From the NCBI GenBank assembly GCA_023411375.1, contig JAEYOW010000010.1, forward strand, positions 361,151-425,150: a stretch of 64,000 nt of DNA, given 5' to 3'. This DNA comes from Bacillota bacterium. Lineage in GTDB: Bacteria; Bacillota; Clostridia; Christensenellales; Aristaeellaceae. Position 1 is the first letter of the stretch; each line of letters starts with the position of its first letter. Made by a program: the position numbers and the translations under genes. This document shows, in pieces, positions 52,250 through 60,794 of the stretch. The notes beneath the pieces are model-generated. The model was not told the DNA's origin, did no database searches, and saw nothing but the letters and a program-made list of their open reading frames with translations.

Positions 52250-52360
52250 CCGCTTCGCGCGGTCATTTTTTAATTTTCACATACTTTTCTCCAACGCATC
52301 CATCTGCCGTTTCTTCGTTACATTTCGTGGCGATTGTATATCCTCAAAGCATAAAAGCTA

Positions 52361-52369
52361 TGCTATACT
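52361..52369 (+). promoter_or_regulatory. Possible extended -10 promoter
   Basis: TGCTATACT is an extended -10 element 33 bases before the glycosyltransferase gene. No good -35 box is seen 17 bases upstream. Confidence 0.45.
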
Positions 52370-52402
52370 ATATTTGTACAGTACATACGAAAGGGTGGTC
52401 GG

Positions 52403-53518
52403 ATGAAAGCGCTGATCCTTTCCTGTAATACCGGGCAGGGGCATAACACGGCGGGCCGGGCGGTTCTGGAGGAACTGCACGGCCGGGGTATTGCCGCCGA
52501 AATGCATGACGCGCTGGCATTCGGCGGCAAAAAAACCTCCGCCGTCGTAAGCGGCGGCTACGTAAAAATCACACAGCAAAATCCGCGCCTATTCGGCGGC
52601 CTATACCGGGCGGGTACGCTGATCTCCAATCCGCGCCTAAAAAGCCCCGTTTACTATGCCAACGCCCTCTACGCAGCCAAGCTGGAGGATTTCATCGTTC
52701 AAAACGGCTTTGACACCATCTTAAGCCCGCATCTATTTCCCGCTGAAGCGCTGACCTTTCTGCGCAAAAAGCGCGGCCTGCGGGTCAAAAGCTATGGCAT
52801 CGCGACGGATTACACCTGCTCGCCCTTTTGGGAGGAAACGGACGTCGACATATTCTTCATTCCCCACCGCTCGCTGCGCGCGGAGTATGAGGGCAAAGGC
52901 TTTGCCCCCTCGCGGTTGGTGGAAACAGGCATTCCGGTTTCCAAAGCTTTCCGCGAAAAAAAGCCCATGCGGGAAGCACGTGACCTGTTAAAGCTGCCGC
53001 AGGAGCTTCCGCTTTACCTCGTCATGAGCGGCAGCATGGGCTTTGGCGATGTGCCGGATATTGTAGCCCATCTACTTTCGCTGGGCGGCGAAAGGCTGCG
53101 TGTGCTGGTGCTGACAGGCCATAACGACCGTCTGACGGAGCGGCTTGGCGCGCGCTTCGGCGTCGATTCCCGCGTGATGCCGGTTGGCTATACCAAAAAG
53201 GTAGCCCTGTATATGGACGCATGCAACGTAACCCTCACCAAGCCCGGCGGCCTTACCAGCACGGAGGCGGCAGTTAAAAATATTCCCTTTGTGCATACTG
53301 CGCCCATCCCTGGCTGCGAAACCATCAACGCGCAATTTTTGGGCGGCCTCGGCGTCTCCATCCCAACGGGCACCCCGCTGGAAAGCGCGCGGGCCGCGGT
53401 CTTGCTGAATACGGACGCAAGCCTGCGGGAGCGGCAGCTCGACAGCCAGCGGGCGCAGATCAACGCCCGCGCCGCGCAGGATATTGTGGATTATCTGATT
53501 ATGAACGCAGACGATTAA
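52403..53518 (+). CDS. MGDG synthase/UgtP-like glycosyltransferase
   Basis: Predicted membrane-associated GT28-type enzyme that transfers a sugar from a UDP-sugar to diacylglycerol, making glycolipids or lipoteichoic acid anchors. The 371 residues start with the family's N-terminal LILSCNTGQGHNTAGRAVLEEL. LVMSGSMGFGD begins the C-terminal domain, and LTKPGGLTSTEAAVKNIPFV is the donor-binding signature. A PlsY-like acyltransferase gene follows, so both may serve lipid synthesis. The sugar (Glc or Gal) is unknown. Confidence 0.9.
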   Translation: MKALILSCNTGQGHNTAGRAVLEELHGRGIAAEMHDALAFGGKKTSAVVSGGYVKITQQNPRLFGGLYRAGTLISNPRLKSPVYYANALYAAKLEDFIVQNGFDTILSPHLFPAEALTFLRKKRGLRVKSYGIATDYTCSPFWEETDVDIFFIPHRSLRAEYEGKGFAPSRLVETGIPVSKAFREKKPMREARDLLKLPQELPLYLVMSGSMGFGDVPDIVAHLLSLGGERLRVLVLTGHNDRLTERLGARFGVDSRVMPVGYTKKVALYMDACNVTLTKPGGLTSTEAAVKNIPFVHTAPIPGCETINAQFLGGLGVSIPTGTPLESARAAVLLNTDASLRERQLDSQRAQINARAAQDIVDYLIMNADD

Positions 53519-53520
53519 CG

Positions 53521-53553
53521 CAATCCGCCATGGCCGGCGGCCACAGCGGATTG
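53521..53553 (+). repeat. Intercistronic hairpin
   Basis: CAATCCGC (53521-53528) pairs with GCGGATTG (53546-53553), with a GC-rich inner part. There is no T-run, so it more likely adjusts expression between the two lipid genes than ends transcription. Confidence 0.5.
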
Positions 53554-53580
53554 CTGTAATTTATGAAAGGAGGATCGTTT

Positions 53581-54237
53581 ATGTTCTGGGAGCAGCTATT
53601 TTTTCTCCTTTTTTCCTTCCTGCTTGGAACCGTTTTGTTCAGCTATCATCTTCCATTATGGCTTAAACACGTGGATATCGTTTCAAACAGCTCGGACCAT
53701 AATCCAGGCACATCCAACGCGTTTCGTCTGGCGGGCGTGCCGGTAGGCGTCCTGTGCCTGATTTTTGACTTGGGCAAGGGCTTCCTGCCCGTGTGGTTGT
53801 CCATCCGCACGCTCGGCCCTCTCTTTCCCATGCTTCCGCTGGTCATGCTGGGGCCAGTGCTTGGCCATGCCATTTCGCCGTGGTATTCCTTTCGCGGGGG
53901 CAAGGCCATCGCCGCGGCCTTCGGCGTGCTAATCGGGTTGCTGCCCTACAGCAATGCCGTATGGGTGCTGGTTTTCTGGTATCTTTTCTTTTCCTTGGTT
54001 GTGGTGATTCACCCGAATGAGCGAAGAAGCGTAATCACCTTTCTTTTCTTCGCGCTATGCTGCGCGGGCGGCGCTTTCATTACCCGTCGCTTCATACTCG
54101 CCGTCGGCTGCGCGCTGGTGGCCGCCGTTCCCATCCACAAAAACTACGTGGACATCCGCCGCGCCGAAAGCGAGTTGCGCCGCATTCCCTTTCAGCAGGC
54201 AGACAGCAAACCTGAGCCCAGGTCCAGCGAGCGTTGA
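53581..54237 (+). CDS. PlsY-like glycerol-3-phosphate acyltransferase
   Basis: Membrane acyltransferase of phospholipid synthesis, using acyl phosphate. ATG 53581 has AAAGGAGG upstream. The 218 residues keep the PlsY motifs in altered form: HNPGTSNAFRLAG for motif 1, GHAISPWYSFRGGKAIAAAFG for motif 2 and a C-terminal VPIHKNYVDIRR for motif 3. Several hydrophobic spans are present. The altered motif 1 (Thr-Ser for Ala-Thr) suggests a paralogue. The stop abuts the miaA stop on the other strand. Confidence 0.85.
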   Translation: MFWEQLFFLLFSFLLGTVLFSYHLPLWLKHVDIVSNSSDHNPGTSNAFRLAGVPVGVLCLIFDLGKGFLPVWLSIRTLGPLFPMLPLVMLGPVLGHAISPWYSFRGGKAIAAAFGVLIGLLPYSNAVWVLVFWYLFFSLVVVIHPNERRSVITFLFFALCCAGGAFITRRFILAVGCALVAAVPIHKNYVDIRRAESELRRIPFQQADSKPEPRSSER

Positions 54238-55134
54238 TCACTCCGACAAAAAGGCGTCGATCAGCCCGCACGCCTCTTCAACCGGTTCCCGGGCCATATC
54301 CAACCAGCGGATGCTCTGATCTCTTCGAAACCATGTCATTTGACGCTTGGCAAACTGTTTAATTGCGTTGGCGAGCAGCGTCGTCATTTCCTCCCGCGTT
54401 TCAATTTCCCGCAACAGGTATTGCGTAATCATTCGGTATTCCAAACCGAGCTTTTTCAAAAAATCAACGCTGACGCCCGCGTTCAGCAGGCCGCGCACCT
54501 CCTCGATCATCCCCTCGGCAAGGCGTCTTTCCAGGCGTTCGTCGATACGCGCGCGCAAAACCTCACGCTCCCATGTTACACCCAGGCGCAGGGTATGGTA
54601 CCGCGGTTCCTTGCCCGGCGTCACGTCGTCGCCATCATGCAGTTTTTCAAGCATACGCATAACGCGGTTGCGGTTTTTCGGTTCTACATCGGTTGCGGGA
54701 ACCGCTTCTTGAAGCATTTCATACAAGCGCTCCGTGCTCAGCCTTTCAAGCTCCTCGCGGTAGGCAAGATCCGGCATTTTATTGGAAAGCACGTAACCGT
54801 CGGCGACCGAGGCCACGTACAGCCCGGTACCTCCAACCAAAAAGGGCAATTTCCCCCGCGCAACAATGCCGTCGATGGCTTCGTAGGCCATGCGCTGAAA
54901 ATCAGCCATGGAAAAAAAATCGCCCGCATCGCAAATGTCAATCAGGTGGTGGGGAACATCCCGCATTTCCTCCGGCGTAATCTTTCCGCTTCCCAGATCA
55001 AGCCCGCGAAATACCTGCCGTGAATCCGCCGATACGATCTCACCGCCGTACCGTCTTGCCAGCTCAACCCCCAACCCGCTCTTCCCGGATGCGTTCGTTC
55101 CCGCGATTACCACAAGCTTCGGCAGCCTCCGCAT
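54238..55134 (-). CDS. miaA: tRNA dimethylallyltransferase
   Basis: Adds a dimethylallyl group to A37 of tRNAs reading UNN codons. ATG 55134 has GGGAGG seven bases upstream; the longer open frame is not supported. The 298 residues have the P-loop GTNASGKSGLGVELA, where the usual family form is GPTASGKT, then IVSADSRQVFRGLDLGSGK and LVGGTGLYVASVADG. The zinc-free C-terminal part has KRQMTWFRRD, a conserved MiaA segment. Confidence 0.95.
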   Translation of the reverse strand: MRRLPKLVVIAGTNASGKSGLGVELARRYGGEIVSADSRQVFRGLDLGSGKITPEEMRDVPHHLIDICDAGDFFSMADFQRMAYEAIDGIVARGKLPFLVGGTGLYVASVADGYVLSNKMPDLAYREELERLSTERLYEMLQEAVPATDVEPKNRNRVMRMLEKLHDGDDVTPGKEPRYHTLRLGVTWEREVLRARIDERLERRLAEGMIEEVRGLLNAGVSVDFLKKLGLEYRMITQYLLREIETREEMTTLLANAIKQFAKRQMTWFRRDQSIRWLDMAREPVEEACGLIDAFLSE

Positions 55135-55156
55135 GGTTCGTCCTCCCGTTCGTCGG

Positions 55157-55639
55157 TTATTTTTCCCGCTGATAAGCCATGCGGGGCGTGCCGTCCTCCA
55201 TCCAAACGGTTCCGCAGCGCTCAAAGCCGTTACGCTCAAACGCGCGCTGCATAGGCAGGTTATCCGCGTGCGTATCCCCCCTGAGGTTGCCCGTGCGTTC
55301 AAACGCCCATCTGATGATCTCATCCGTCATGCCGCCGCGCTCTCCACTGGAAGCCACGCGGTGCAACGTACCATAAGGCCGGTCGTTTTTCCACGCCCCG
55401 TCGATCACGGCATAGGTCGGCTCTTCTCCCTCCAGCAGCACAAAGGTGGCCAGCATGCGGCCGTCCTCCTCGCAAACGTAGCTCTGGCCCAGCCCGATAT
55501 CCCGCTCAATTAGCTCCCGCGAGGGATATCCGCCGCCCCACTGTCCCGCGTTTCCATGCCCGGCCATAAAGCGCCTTGCGTTCTCAAACATCTTTATCAG
55601 CATATCCAGGTCATCCGGCTCCGCCTTGCGTATCTTCAT
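55157..55639 (-). CDS. GNAT-family N-acetyltransferase
   Basis: 160-residue acetyltransferase of the GNAT fold. The opening IRKAEPDDLDMLIKMFENAR is the first strand and helix. LHRVASSGERGGMTDEIIRW holds the acetyl-CoA loop and helix, and NLPMQRAFERNGFERCGTVW is the C-terminal motif. The acceptor is unknown. It lies 22 bases before miaA on the same strand. Confidence 0.88.
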   Translation of the reverse strand: MKIRKAEPDDLDMLIKMFENARRFMAGHGNAGQWGGGYPSRELIERDIGLGQSYVCEEDGRMLATFVLLEGEEPTYAVIDGAWKNDRPYGTLHRVASSGERGGMTDEIIRWAFERTGNLRGDTHADNLPMQRAFERNGFERCGTVWMEDGTPRMAYQREK

Positions 55640-55722
55640 TCATTTCCCCTCACAGCATATAGGTCGTACAGAGGACCACCGCCTTCCGCTTGCGTGGAAA
55701 CCGATTCCTTCACGCCGCGTAT

Positions 55723-56499
55723 CTACGCCTGCGCAATGCCAAACAGCCGGCACGTGTTGCGCGTTGCCGTCTCAGACAGCTCCTCCACCGAAACGCCTCT
55801 GAGGCCGGCAACAGTCTGCGCCACATATTTCACAAACGCGGGTTCATTCCGTTTGCCGCGCATGGGAACGGGCGCAAGGTAGGGGCTATCCGTCTCCACA
55901 AGCAGCCTGTCCTCCGGACAAAATTTAGCGACCTCCTGCAGCTTCGCGGCGTTTTTAAACGTCACCGGCCCCGCAAACGACAGGTGAAACCCCATGTCGA
56001 GGTATTGCCTCGCGCTCTCCACGCTGCCGCTGTAGCAGTGCAACACGCCCGCGGGTAGCTCGCGCCTGTGCGCGCGCAGCAAATCCAGCATGTCTCCGTG
56101 CGCGTCCCTGATATGAAACACCGCCGGAACGCCCAGCCTATGCGCCAGCAGAAGCTGCCGTGCGCAAACCTCCCTTTGCGTTTCGCGCGGGGAGAGATCG
56201 TAGAAATAATCCAGCCCGATCTCCCCCACGCCGACGATTTTGGGGTGGCCAAGCCATTCCTCAATGCATTCAAGATCGCCTTGCGCATAGGTTTTTGCCT
56301 CATGCGGATGTATGCCTACCACACCGAAAATCATCGCGTTGGCATCCGCGAACTTTACAATCCGGCCGCTGGTGTCCATATCGCTTCCGGCGAGGATGCA
56401 GCGGTTTACGCCGGCCTCCGTCATGCGCGCAACCGCGTCCCGCCAGTCGTCCTCAAAACGCTCGTCCTCCAGATGGCAATGCGAATCAAACAGGTTCAT
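55723..56499 (-). CDS. TatD-family metal-dependent hydrolase
   Basis: TatD-type deoxyribonuclease/phosphohydrolase, 258 residues. Metal ligands: DSHCHLEDERF, GVGEIGLDYFYD, VFHIRDAHGDM, LHCYSGSVE and LVETDSPYLAPVP. The Firmicutes gene typically follows metG, and here its ATG overlaps the metG stop by four bases. Confidence 0.95.
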   Translation of the reverse strand: MNLFDSHCHLEDERFEDDWRDAVARMTEAGVNRCILAGSDMDTSGRIVKFADANAMIFGVVGIHPHEAKTYAQGDLECIEEWLGHPKIVGVGEIGLDYFYDLSPRETQREVCARQLLLAHRLGVPAVFHIRDAHGDMLDLLRAHRRELPAGVLHCYSGSVESARQYLDMGFHLSFAGPVTFKNAAKLQEVAKFCPEDRLLVETDSPYLAPVPMRGKRNEPAFVKYVAQTVAGLRGVSVEELSETATRNTCRLFGIAQA

Positions 56500-58481
56500 C
56501 GAATGTACGCTCCATCCTCCATACCGGGTTCAACCGTTACAAGCTTGAGCGCCTGATCCGCCGCGTCGGACGCGCACAGAATCATGCCCTCGCTCCTGAT
56601 ACCGCGAAGCTTTGCGGGCATCAAGTTGCTGACCAGCACCACCTGCTTGCCCACCATTTCCTCCGGGGTGTAGAACTTCGCGATACCGCTTACCACGGTA
56701 CGCTCCGGATCATTGGAGCCAAGCCCGACTGTGAACTTGAGCAGCTTGTCGCTTCCCTCCACCTTTTCGGCCGTCAAAATCCGCGCCGCGCGCAGCTTTA
56801 CCCTATCGAAATCATCAATTGTAATCATGCCGTCCTGCGCAACCGCGTCCTGCTGCTTTTCAGCCTTTTTTTGCGGCTGTTTCGCGGGTTCGGGCTTCTT
56901 TACCGCCGCGGGCGCGGGCACGATATCCGCCAGTTCCTTCTTGATGTCGATACGCGGGAACAGCGCATCGCCCTTTTGCACCTTCGTGCCGGCGGCCAGG
57001 CGGCCAAACTCGCCCAGCGAATCCCAGCCGGCCAGAGCCGCGTTGTCCACACCAAGCTGCTCCATGATGCGTGCGGGCGTTTCGGGCATGGTGGGCGCAA
57101 TGAGCACGGCGGCGAAGCGGATGCATTCGCACAGCGCGTACATCACGGTTTTGAGCCGTTCGCGTCCCTCGTCCGTCTTGCACAGCACCCATGGCGCGTT
57201 TACGTCAATATACCGGTTGCAGTCGCCGATCAACTGCCAGATATCCTGTAACGCAATGGAAAACTGGAGCTCGTCCATATGCGCGCGCACCTTGGCAGGG
57301 GTTTGTTCCGCAAGGGCGATCAGCGCCCTGTCCGTCTCGTTCCACTCGCCATGCGCGGGCACCGCGCCGTCAAAATACTTTTCCACCATAGCGACGGTGC
57401 GGCTGACCAAATTGCCAAGATCGTTGGCGAGGTCGGCGTTGATGCGCGTCAAAAGCGCCTCGTAACTGAACTGCCCGTCGCTGCCAAAGGGCATTTCCCT
57501 CATAAGAAAATAACGGATGGCATCGCTGCCGTAGCGGTTGCACAGCACAACGGGATCCACCACGTTGCCCAGCGACTTGCTCATCTTCATGCCGTCCAGC
57601 ACCAGCCAGCCATGCCCGAATACCTGCTTGGGCAGCGGCAGGTCAAGCGCATGCAGGATTATCGGCCAGATAATGGTATGGAACCGCACGATCTCCTTGC
57701 CCACAAGATGAATATCGGCCGGCCAGTACCTGCGGTACAGGCTATCGTCCGCGCTTTCGTAGCCCAGGGCCGTGATGTAGTTGGTCAACGCGTCCAGCCA
57801 TACGTAAACGGTATGCTTCTCGTCAAAGTCCACAGGCACGCCCCATTTGATGGATGTGCGGCTGACGCACAGGTCGGAAAGCCCCGGGCGGAGAAAGTTG
57901 TTGAGCATTTCATTCTTGCGCGACGCGGGCTGGATGAAGTCCGGATGGCTCTCAATATAGTCGATCAGCCAATCCTGATACTTGTTAAGCCTGAAGAAAT
58001 AAGCCTCCTCACAGGTCTTTTCCACGGGGCGGCCGCAATCCGGGCAGCAGCCGTCCTTTAATTGCAGCTCGGTAAAAAAGCTCTCGCAGGGCGTACAGTA
58101 CCATCCCTCATAGCTGCCTTTGTAGATATCGCCCTGTTCGTACAGCCTGCGGAAAACCTTCTGTACCGCCTTTACATGCCGCTCGTCGGACGTGCGGATG
58201 AAATCGTCATATTCCACATCCATCAGCTTCCACAGTTCCTTGATGCCCCTGACGATCTCGTCCACATAGGCCTGCGGAGTGACGCCCTTGGCCTCGGCCT
58301 TGCGCTCGATCTTCTGGCCATGCTCGTCCGTGCCGGTCAGAAAATAGGTATCATATCCCTGCTGCTTCTTGAAACGCGCCATGGTATCGGCGGCGACGCT
58401 GCAGTAGGCGTGGCCGATGTGCAGATTGTCGCTGGGATAGTAGATGGGCGTGGTGATGTAGAATTTCTCCCTGTTTTCCAT
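56496..58481 (-). CDS. metG: Methionyl-tRNA synthetase
   Basis: Charges tRNA-Met. ATG 58481 has AAGGAGG eight bases upstream; the extension to 58583 runs into the T-box terminator. The 661 residues contain the HIGH-type motif in YYPSDNLHIGHAYC, a zinc knuckle (CTPCES and CPDCGRP), the KMSKS motif in GMKMSKSLGNVVDP, and a C-terminal tRNA-binding OB domain joined by a Lys/Ala-rich linker (about residues 530-560). Expression is under the T-box upstream. Confidence 0.97.
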   Translation of the reverse strand: MENREKFYITTPIYYPSDNLHIGHAYCSVAADTMARFKKQQGYDTYFLTGTDEHGQKIERKAEAKGVTPQAYVDEIVRGIKELWKLMDVEYDDFIRTSDERHVKAVQKVFRRLYEQGDIYKGSYEGWYCTPCESFFTELQLKDGCCPDCGRPVEKTCEEAYFFRLNKYQDWLIDYIESHPDFIQPASRKNEMLNNFLRPGLSDLCVSRTSIKWGVPVDFDEKHTVYVWLDALTNYITALGYESADDSLYRRYWPADIHLVGKEIVRFHTIIWPIILHALDLPLPKQVFGHGWLVLDGMKMSKSLGNVVDPVVLCNRYGSDAIRYFLMREMPFGSDGQFSYEALLTRINADLANDLGNLVSRTVAMVEKYFDGAVPAHGEWNETDRALIALAEQTPAKVRAHMDELQFSIALQDIWQLIGDCNRYIDVNAPWVLCKTDEGRERLKTVMYALCECIRFAAVLIAPTMPETPARIMEQLGVDNAALAGWDSLGEFGRLAAGTKVQKGDALFPRIDIKKELADIVPAPAAVKKPEPAKQPQKKAEKQQDAVAQDGMITIDDFDRVKLRAARILTAEKVEGSDKLLKFTVGLGSNDPERTVVSGIAKFYTPEEMVGKQVVLVSNLMPAKLRGIRSEGMILCASDAADQALKLVTVEPGMEDGAYIR

Positions 58482-58499
58482 GCCTGAATCCTCCTTCAA

Positions 58500-58742
58500 T
58501 GAAAAAAGCCCGTCCCCCTTATCAAAAGGGGCGAGCCTGACCCGCGGTACCACCCTTGGTTTATCACTTGCGATTCTTAACATCGCGGGCGTATATCGGC
58601 GCCATCCGTCCCGCCCTACCTATCGGACAGAAAGGCTCCCGGGCCATGTTCCCGCCGAACCCCGTGCCGCCTCTCACCTAACGCGGCTCTCTTTGCCAGG
58701 GTTTGCGCCGGTACTCTCCCGCTCATTGCCATGTATGGGTTT
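58500..58742 (-). promoter_or_regulatory. T-box riboswitch leader of metG
   Basis: The transcript has the T-box sequence AGGGTGGTACCGCG (plus 58543-58556). A terminator hairpin follows (GGCTCGCCCC with GGGGGACGGGC, T-run at 58502-58507). The stem I region has a GAGAGTA-like motif. A likely specifier ATG codon lies at plus 58645-58647 in GGGAACATGGCCC, matching tRNA-Met. Uncharged tRNA-Met would allow read-through into metG. Confidence 0.93.
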
Positions 58743-58749
58743 CGACCTT

Positions 58750-58777
58750 ATTATACCCAATTTTCGCCGCTTGTCAA
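58750..58777 (-). promoter_or_regulatory. Promoter of metG
   Basis: TTGACA (plus 58772-58777), 16-base spacer, TATAAT (plus 58750-58755) on the minus strand. The T-box leader begins just downstream. Confidence 0.85.
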
Positions 58778-58780
58778 CGC

Positions 58781-59281
58781 TCAAAAAAAGCGTCCCGCAA
58801 GCCACACGCCTGCCAGCGCGCCGGCCAGCGCGCAAGGCACCGCATAGCCGGTCCTGCGCTTATCCACTGCGCTCATATAAACGCATATGGTGTAAAAGAT
58901 GGTTTCGCTGCTGCCCATCACAGTGCAGGCGATCAATCCCACGCGGGTATCCGCGCCATACTCGGCCATCAGCCGCTCCACCATCGCCAGCGATGCAGAG
59001 CCGCTAAGCGGCCTCAGCATCACCAGCGGAGCGACCTCTTGGGGCAGTCCGAACCATGTAAGCACGGGCGCGCACAACCGACACAGCGCGTCCATGAGGC
59101 CCGAGGCGCTCATCAACGAAATCGCGACGAGCATTCCGGCGAGGTTTGGCAGCACGCTGACCGCCACGCGCATACCTTCCTTCGCGCCGTCCACAAAGAG
59201 GTCGTACATCGGCAGGCGCTTCCAGGCGGCCGCCAGAAGCAGCCACAAAATTAATATGGGAATCAGCAGGCCGTTAAGCAT
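58781..59281 (-). CDS. spmB: Spore maturation protein B
   Basis: Membrane protein needed with SpmA for full core dehydration of spores in Bacillus. The 166 residues have nucleoside-recognition (Gate) domain features: VAVSVLPNLAGMLVAISLM, PVLTWFGLPQEVAPLVMLRP, LSGSASLAMVERL and GLIACTVMGSSETIFYTI. It overlaps the end of spmA by eight bases. It also occurs in some non-sporulating Clostridia, so sporulation is likely but not proven. Confidence 0.93.
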   Translation of the reverse strand: MLNGLLIPILILWLLLAAAWKRLPMYDLFVDGAKEGMRVAVSVLPNLAGMLVAISLMSASGLMDALCRLCAPVLTWFGLPQEVAPLVMLRPLSGSASLAMVERLMAEYGADTRVGLIACTVMGSSETIFYTICVYMSAVDKRRTGYAVPCALAGALAGVWLAGRFF

Positions 59282-59864
59282 GGCGTTTCTCCATCCATCC
59301 CCGGCAAATCAAGCCCAGCGACACGCCCACTGCCGTTGACGCGGCCGTGCACAGCAGGCTTGGCAGCAAAATGGCGTTCGGCGCGGCGGAGCCCGCCGCG
59401 ATCCGCAGCGTCAGCACTGTCGTTGGAATGAGTTGAATGCTCGTGGCGTTCAAGATCAGCAGCATGTACATTGCGTGCTGAACAGCGGGAGTTTCCATGC
59501 GTTCCTGCTCCATCAGCCGCATTGCGCTCATTCCCATCGGCGTGGCGGCATTGCCAAGGCCCAGCAGGTTGGCCGAGAGGTTCATCGTTACCGCCTGTTT
59601 CGTTTCCTCCCGCTTCACGGATGGCATCAGCAACCGCAGAAGAGGCTTTAACAGGCGATTCAGCTTTTGAGGAACCTCCAGCGCCTTCATGATCTGAATC
59701 AGGCCACAAAACAGCAGGTATCCAGCGCCCAAGCTGATGGTAAGCGCTATGGCCTCTCCCGCGCCCTTCATGGCCGCCGGCAGCATTTGCGCGGCGCCTC
59801 CGGTCATACATGCGTACAGGATGGAGGCCGCCATCATCAAAAACCATATCCATTGCAAAAACAT
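59274..59864 (-). CDS. spmA: Spore maturation protein A
   Basis: Partner of SpmB, 196 residues, with the same Gate-domain repeats. The opening is IWFLMMAASILYACMTGG. MNLSANLLGLGNAATPMGMSAM is the SpmA signature and ILNATSIQLIPTTVLTLR follows. The start has no strong ribosome site. The operon order spmA-spmB is as in Bacillus. Confidence 0.93.
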   Translation of the reverse strand: MFLQWIWFLMMAASILYACMTGGAAQMLPAAMKGAGEAIALTISLGAGYLLFCGLIQIMKALEVPQKLNRLLKPLLRLLMPSVKREETKQAVTMNLSANLLGLGNAATPMGMSAMRLMEQERMETPAVQHAMYMLLILNATSIQLIPTTVLTLRIAAGSAAPNAILLPSLLCTAASTAVGVSLGLICRGWMEKRHA

Positions 59865-59888
59865 ACAATATTCACGTTCTTTCTACAC

Positions 59889-59917
59889 CAAATATGATTT
59901 ATTTTTAACGTTGCCAA
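59889..59917 (-). promoter_or_regulatory. Possible promoter of spmAB
   Basis: TTGGCA (plus 59912-59917), 17-base spacer, TATTTG (plus 59889-59894) on the minus strand. The -10 box is weak. Confidence 0.4.
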
Positions 59918-59973
59918 AAAGTCACCACATCTAATCATATGTATATTGGAGAAAAGAAGCACCGTTTACGCCA

Positions 59974-60002
59974 TTGACAGATTATGCCTGCCGATGTATT
60001 TT
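59974..60002 (+). promoter_or_regulatory. Possible promoter of the AbrB-like gene
   Basis: TTGACA (59974-59979), 17-base spacer, TATTTT (59997-60002). Confidence 0.55.
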
Positions 60003-60072
60003 TATGTTATCCACGTGATATGAAATGTTAAGTGGACAAGTTGAACCGCTATTTTATAAGGAGGCTCTACAA

Positions 60073-60321
60073 ATGAAATCTACTGGCGTAGTGCGTAAAT
60101 TGGATAATTTAGGTCGAATTGTTATTCCAATCGAACTAAGGAAAACAATGGATATCGCGATCAAGGACACGCTCGAAATCTTTACCGAGGGCGACGAAAT
60201 TATCCTCAAGAAGTATCAGCCAGGATGTATTTTTTGCAACGACGCCCGCGACGTTACGTTGTTTAAGGGCAAGCTGGTTTGCGACAAATGCATGGCCGAG
60301 ATGAAGCAAGGCCGCGCGTAA
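60073..60321 (+). CDS. AbrB/SpoVT-type regulator with C-terminal cysteine pairs
   Basis: 82-residue transition-state regulator homologue. ATG 60073 has AAGGAGG eight bases upstream. Residues 1-50 are the AbrB swapped-hairpin DNA-binding domain (MKSTGVVRKLDNLGRIVIP and LRKTMDIAIKDTLEIF). The C-terminal part has CIFC and CDKC pairs about 16 residues apart, a probable small zinc site, as in some clostridial AbrB proteins. Likely a global regulator of stationary-phase genes. Confidence 0.92.
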   Translation: MKSTGVVRKLDNLGRIVIPIELRKTMDIAIKDTLEIFTEGDEIILKKYQPGCIFCNDARDVTLFKGKLVCDKCMAEMKQGRA

Positions 60322-60327
60322 GCGGAT

Positions 60328-60379
60328 AAAAAGCCCGCTTGCACAGGATTTTCTTCCCTGTGCAAGCGGGCTTTTTTTT
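60328..60379. terminator. Bidirectional terminator
   Basis: AAAAAGCCCGCTTGCACAGG pairs with CCTGTGCAAGCGGGCTTTTT; T-runs occur on both strands. It serves the AbrB-like gene and the convergent thioredoxin gene. Confidence 0.92.
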
Positions 60380-60419
60380 CAAATGCGATGTAAGCGTCGA
60401 ACCGCCCGTGCGCGGCATG

Positions 60420-60728
60420 CTATTTCAGCATACCCAAAATGGTCTGCTTGGACTGCACGCCGACGGTTTTGCCGGCCACCTCGCCATTTTTGAAAACGAT
60501 CAGCGTAGGAATACTCATAACGCCATAGCGCGCGGCAAGCTCCGGAGCGTCGTCCACATTGAGCTTGCATACCCGGTACCCGGTGCCCTCCTCTGCGATT
60601 TCCTCCACGAGGGGCGCCAGCATTTTGCACGGGCCACACCAATCCGCATAAAAGTCCACCAGCACCGGCGTTTCGCTCTTGAGCACCTCGGCGTCAAAAG
60701 TATCGTTGGTAACCCTGTTCACAGCCAT
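60420..60728 (-). CDS. trxA: Thioredoxin
   Basis: Small dithiol reductant, 102 residues from ATG 60728 (MAVNRVTNDTFDAEVLKSE), with GGAGG upstream. The active site is DFYADWCGPCKML. The cis-Pro loop is GVMSIPTLIVFKNGE. It has normal thioredoxin length and no signal peptide, so it is cytoplasmic. Confidence 0.96.
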   Translation of the reverse strand: MAVNRVTNDTFDAEVLKSETPVLVDFYADWCGPCKMLAPLVEEIAEEGTGYRVCKLNVDDAPELAARYGVMSIPTLIVFKNGEVAGKTVGVQSKQTILGMLK

Positions 60729-60794
60729 AAGCCTGCCTCCTTTGCTTTCCATTCTTTACTATACCCGCATCGCGGGACATATAAACCACAAAAT

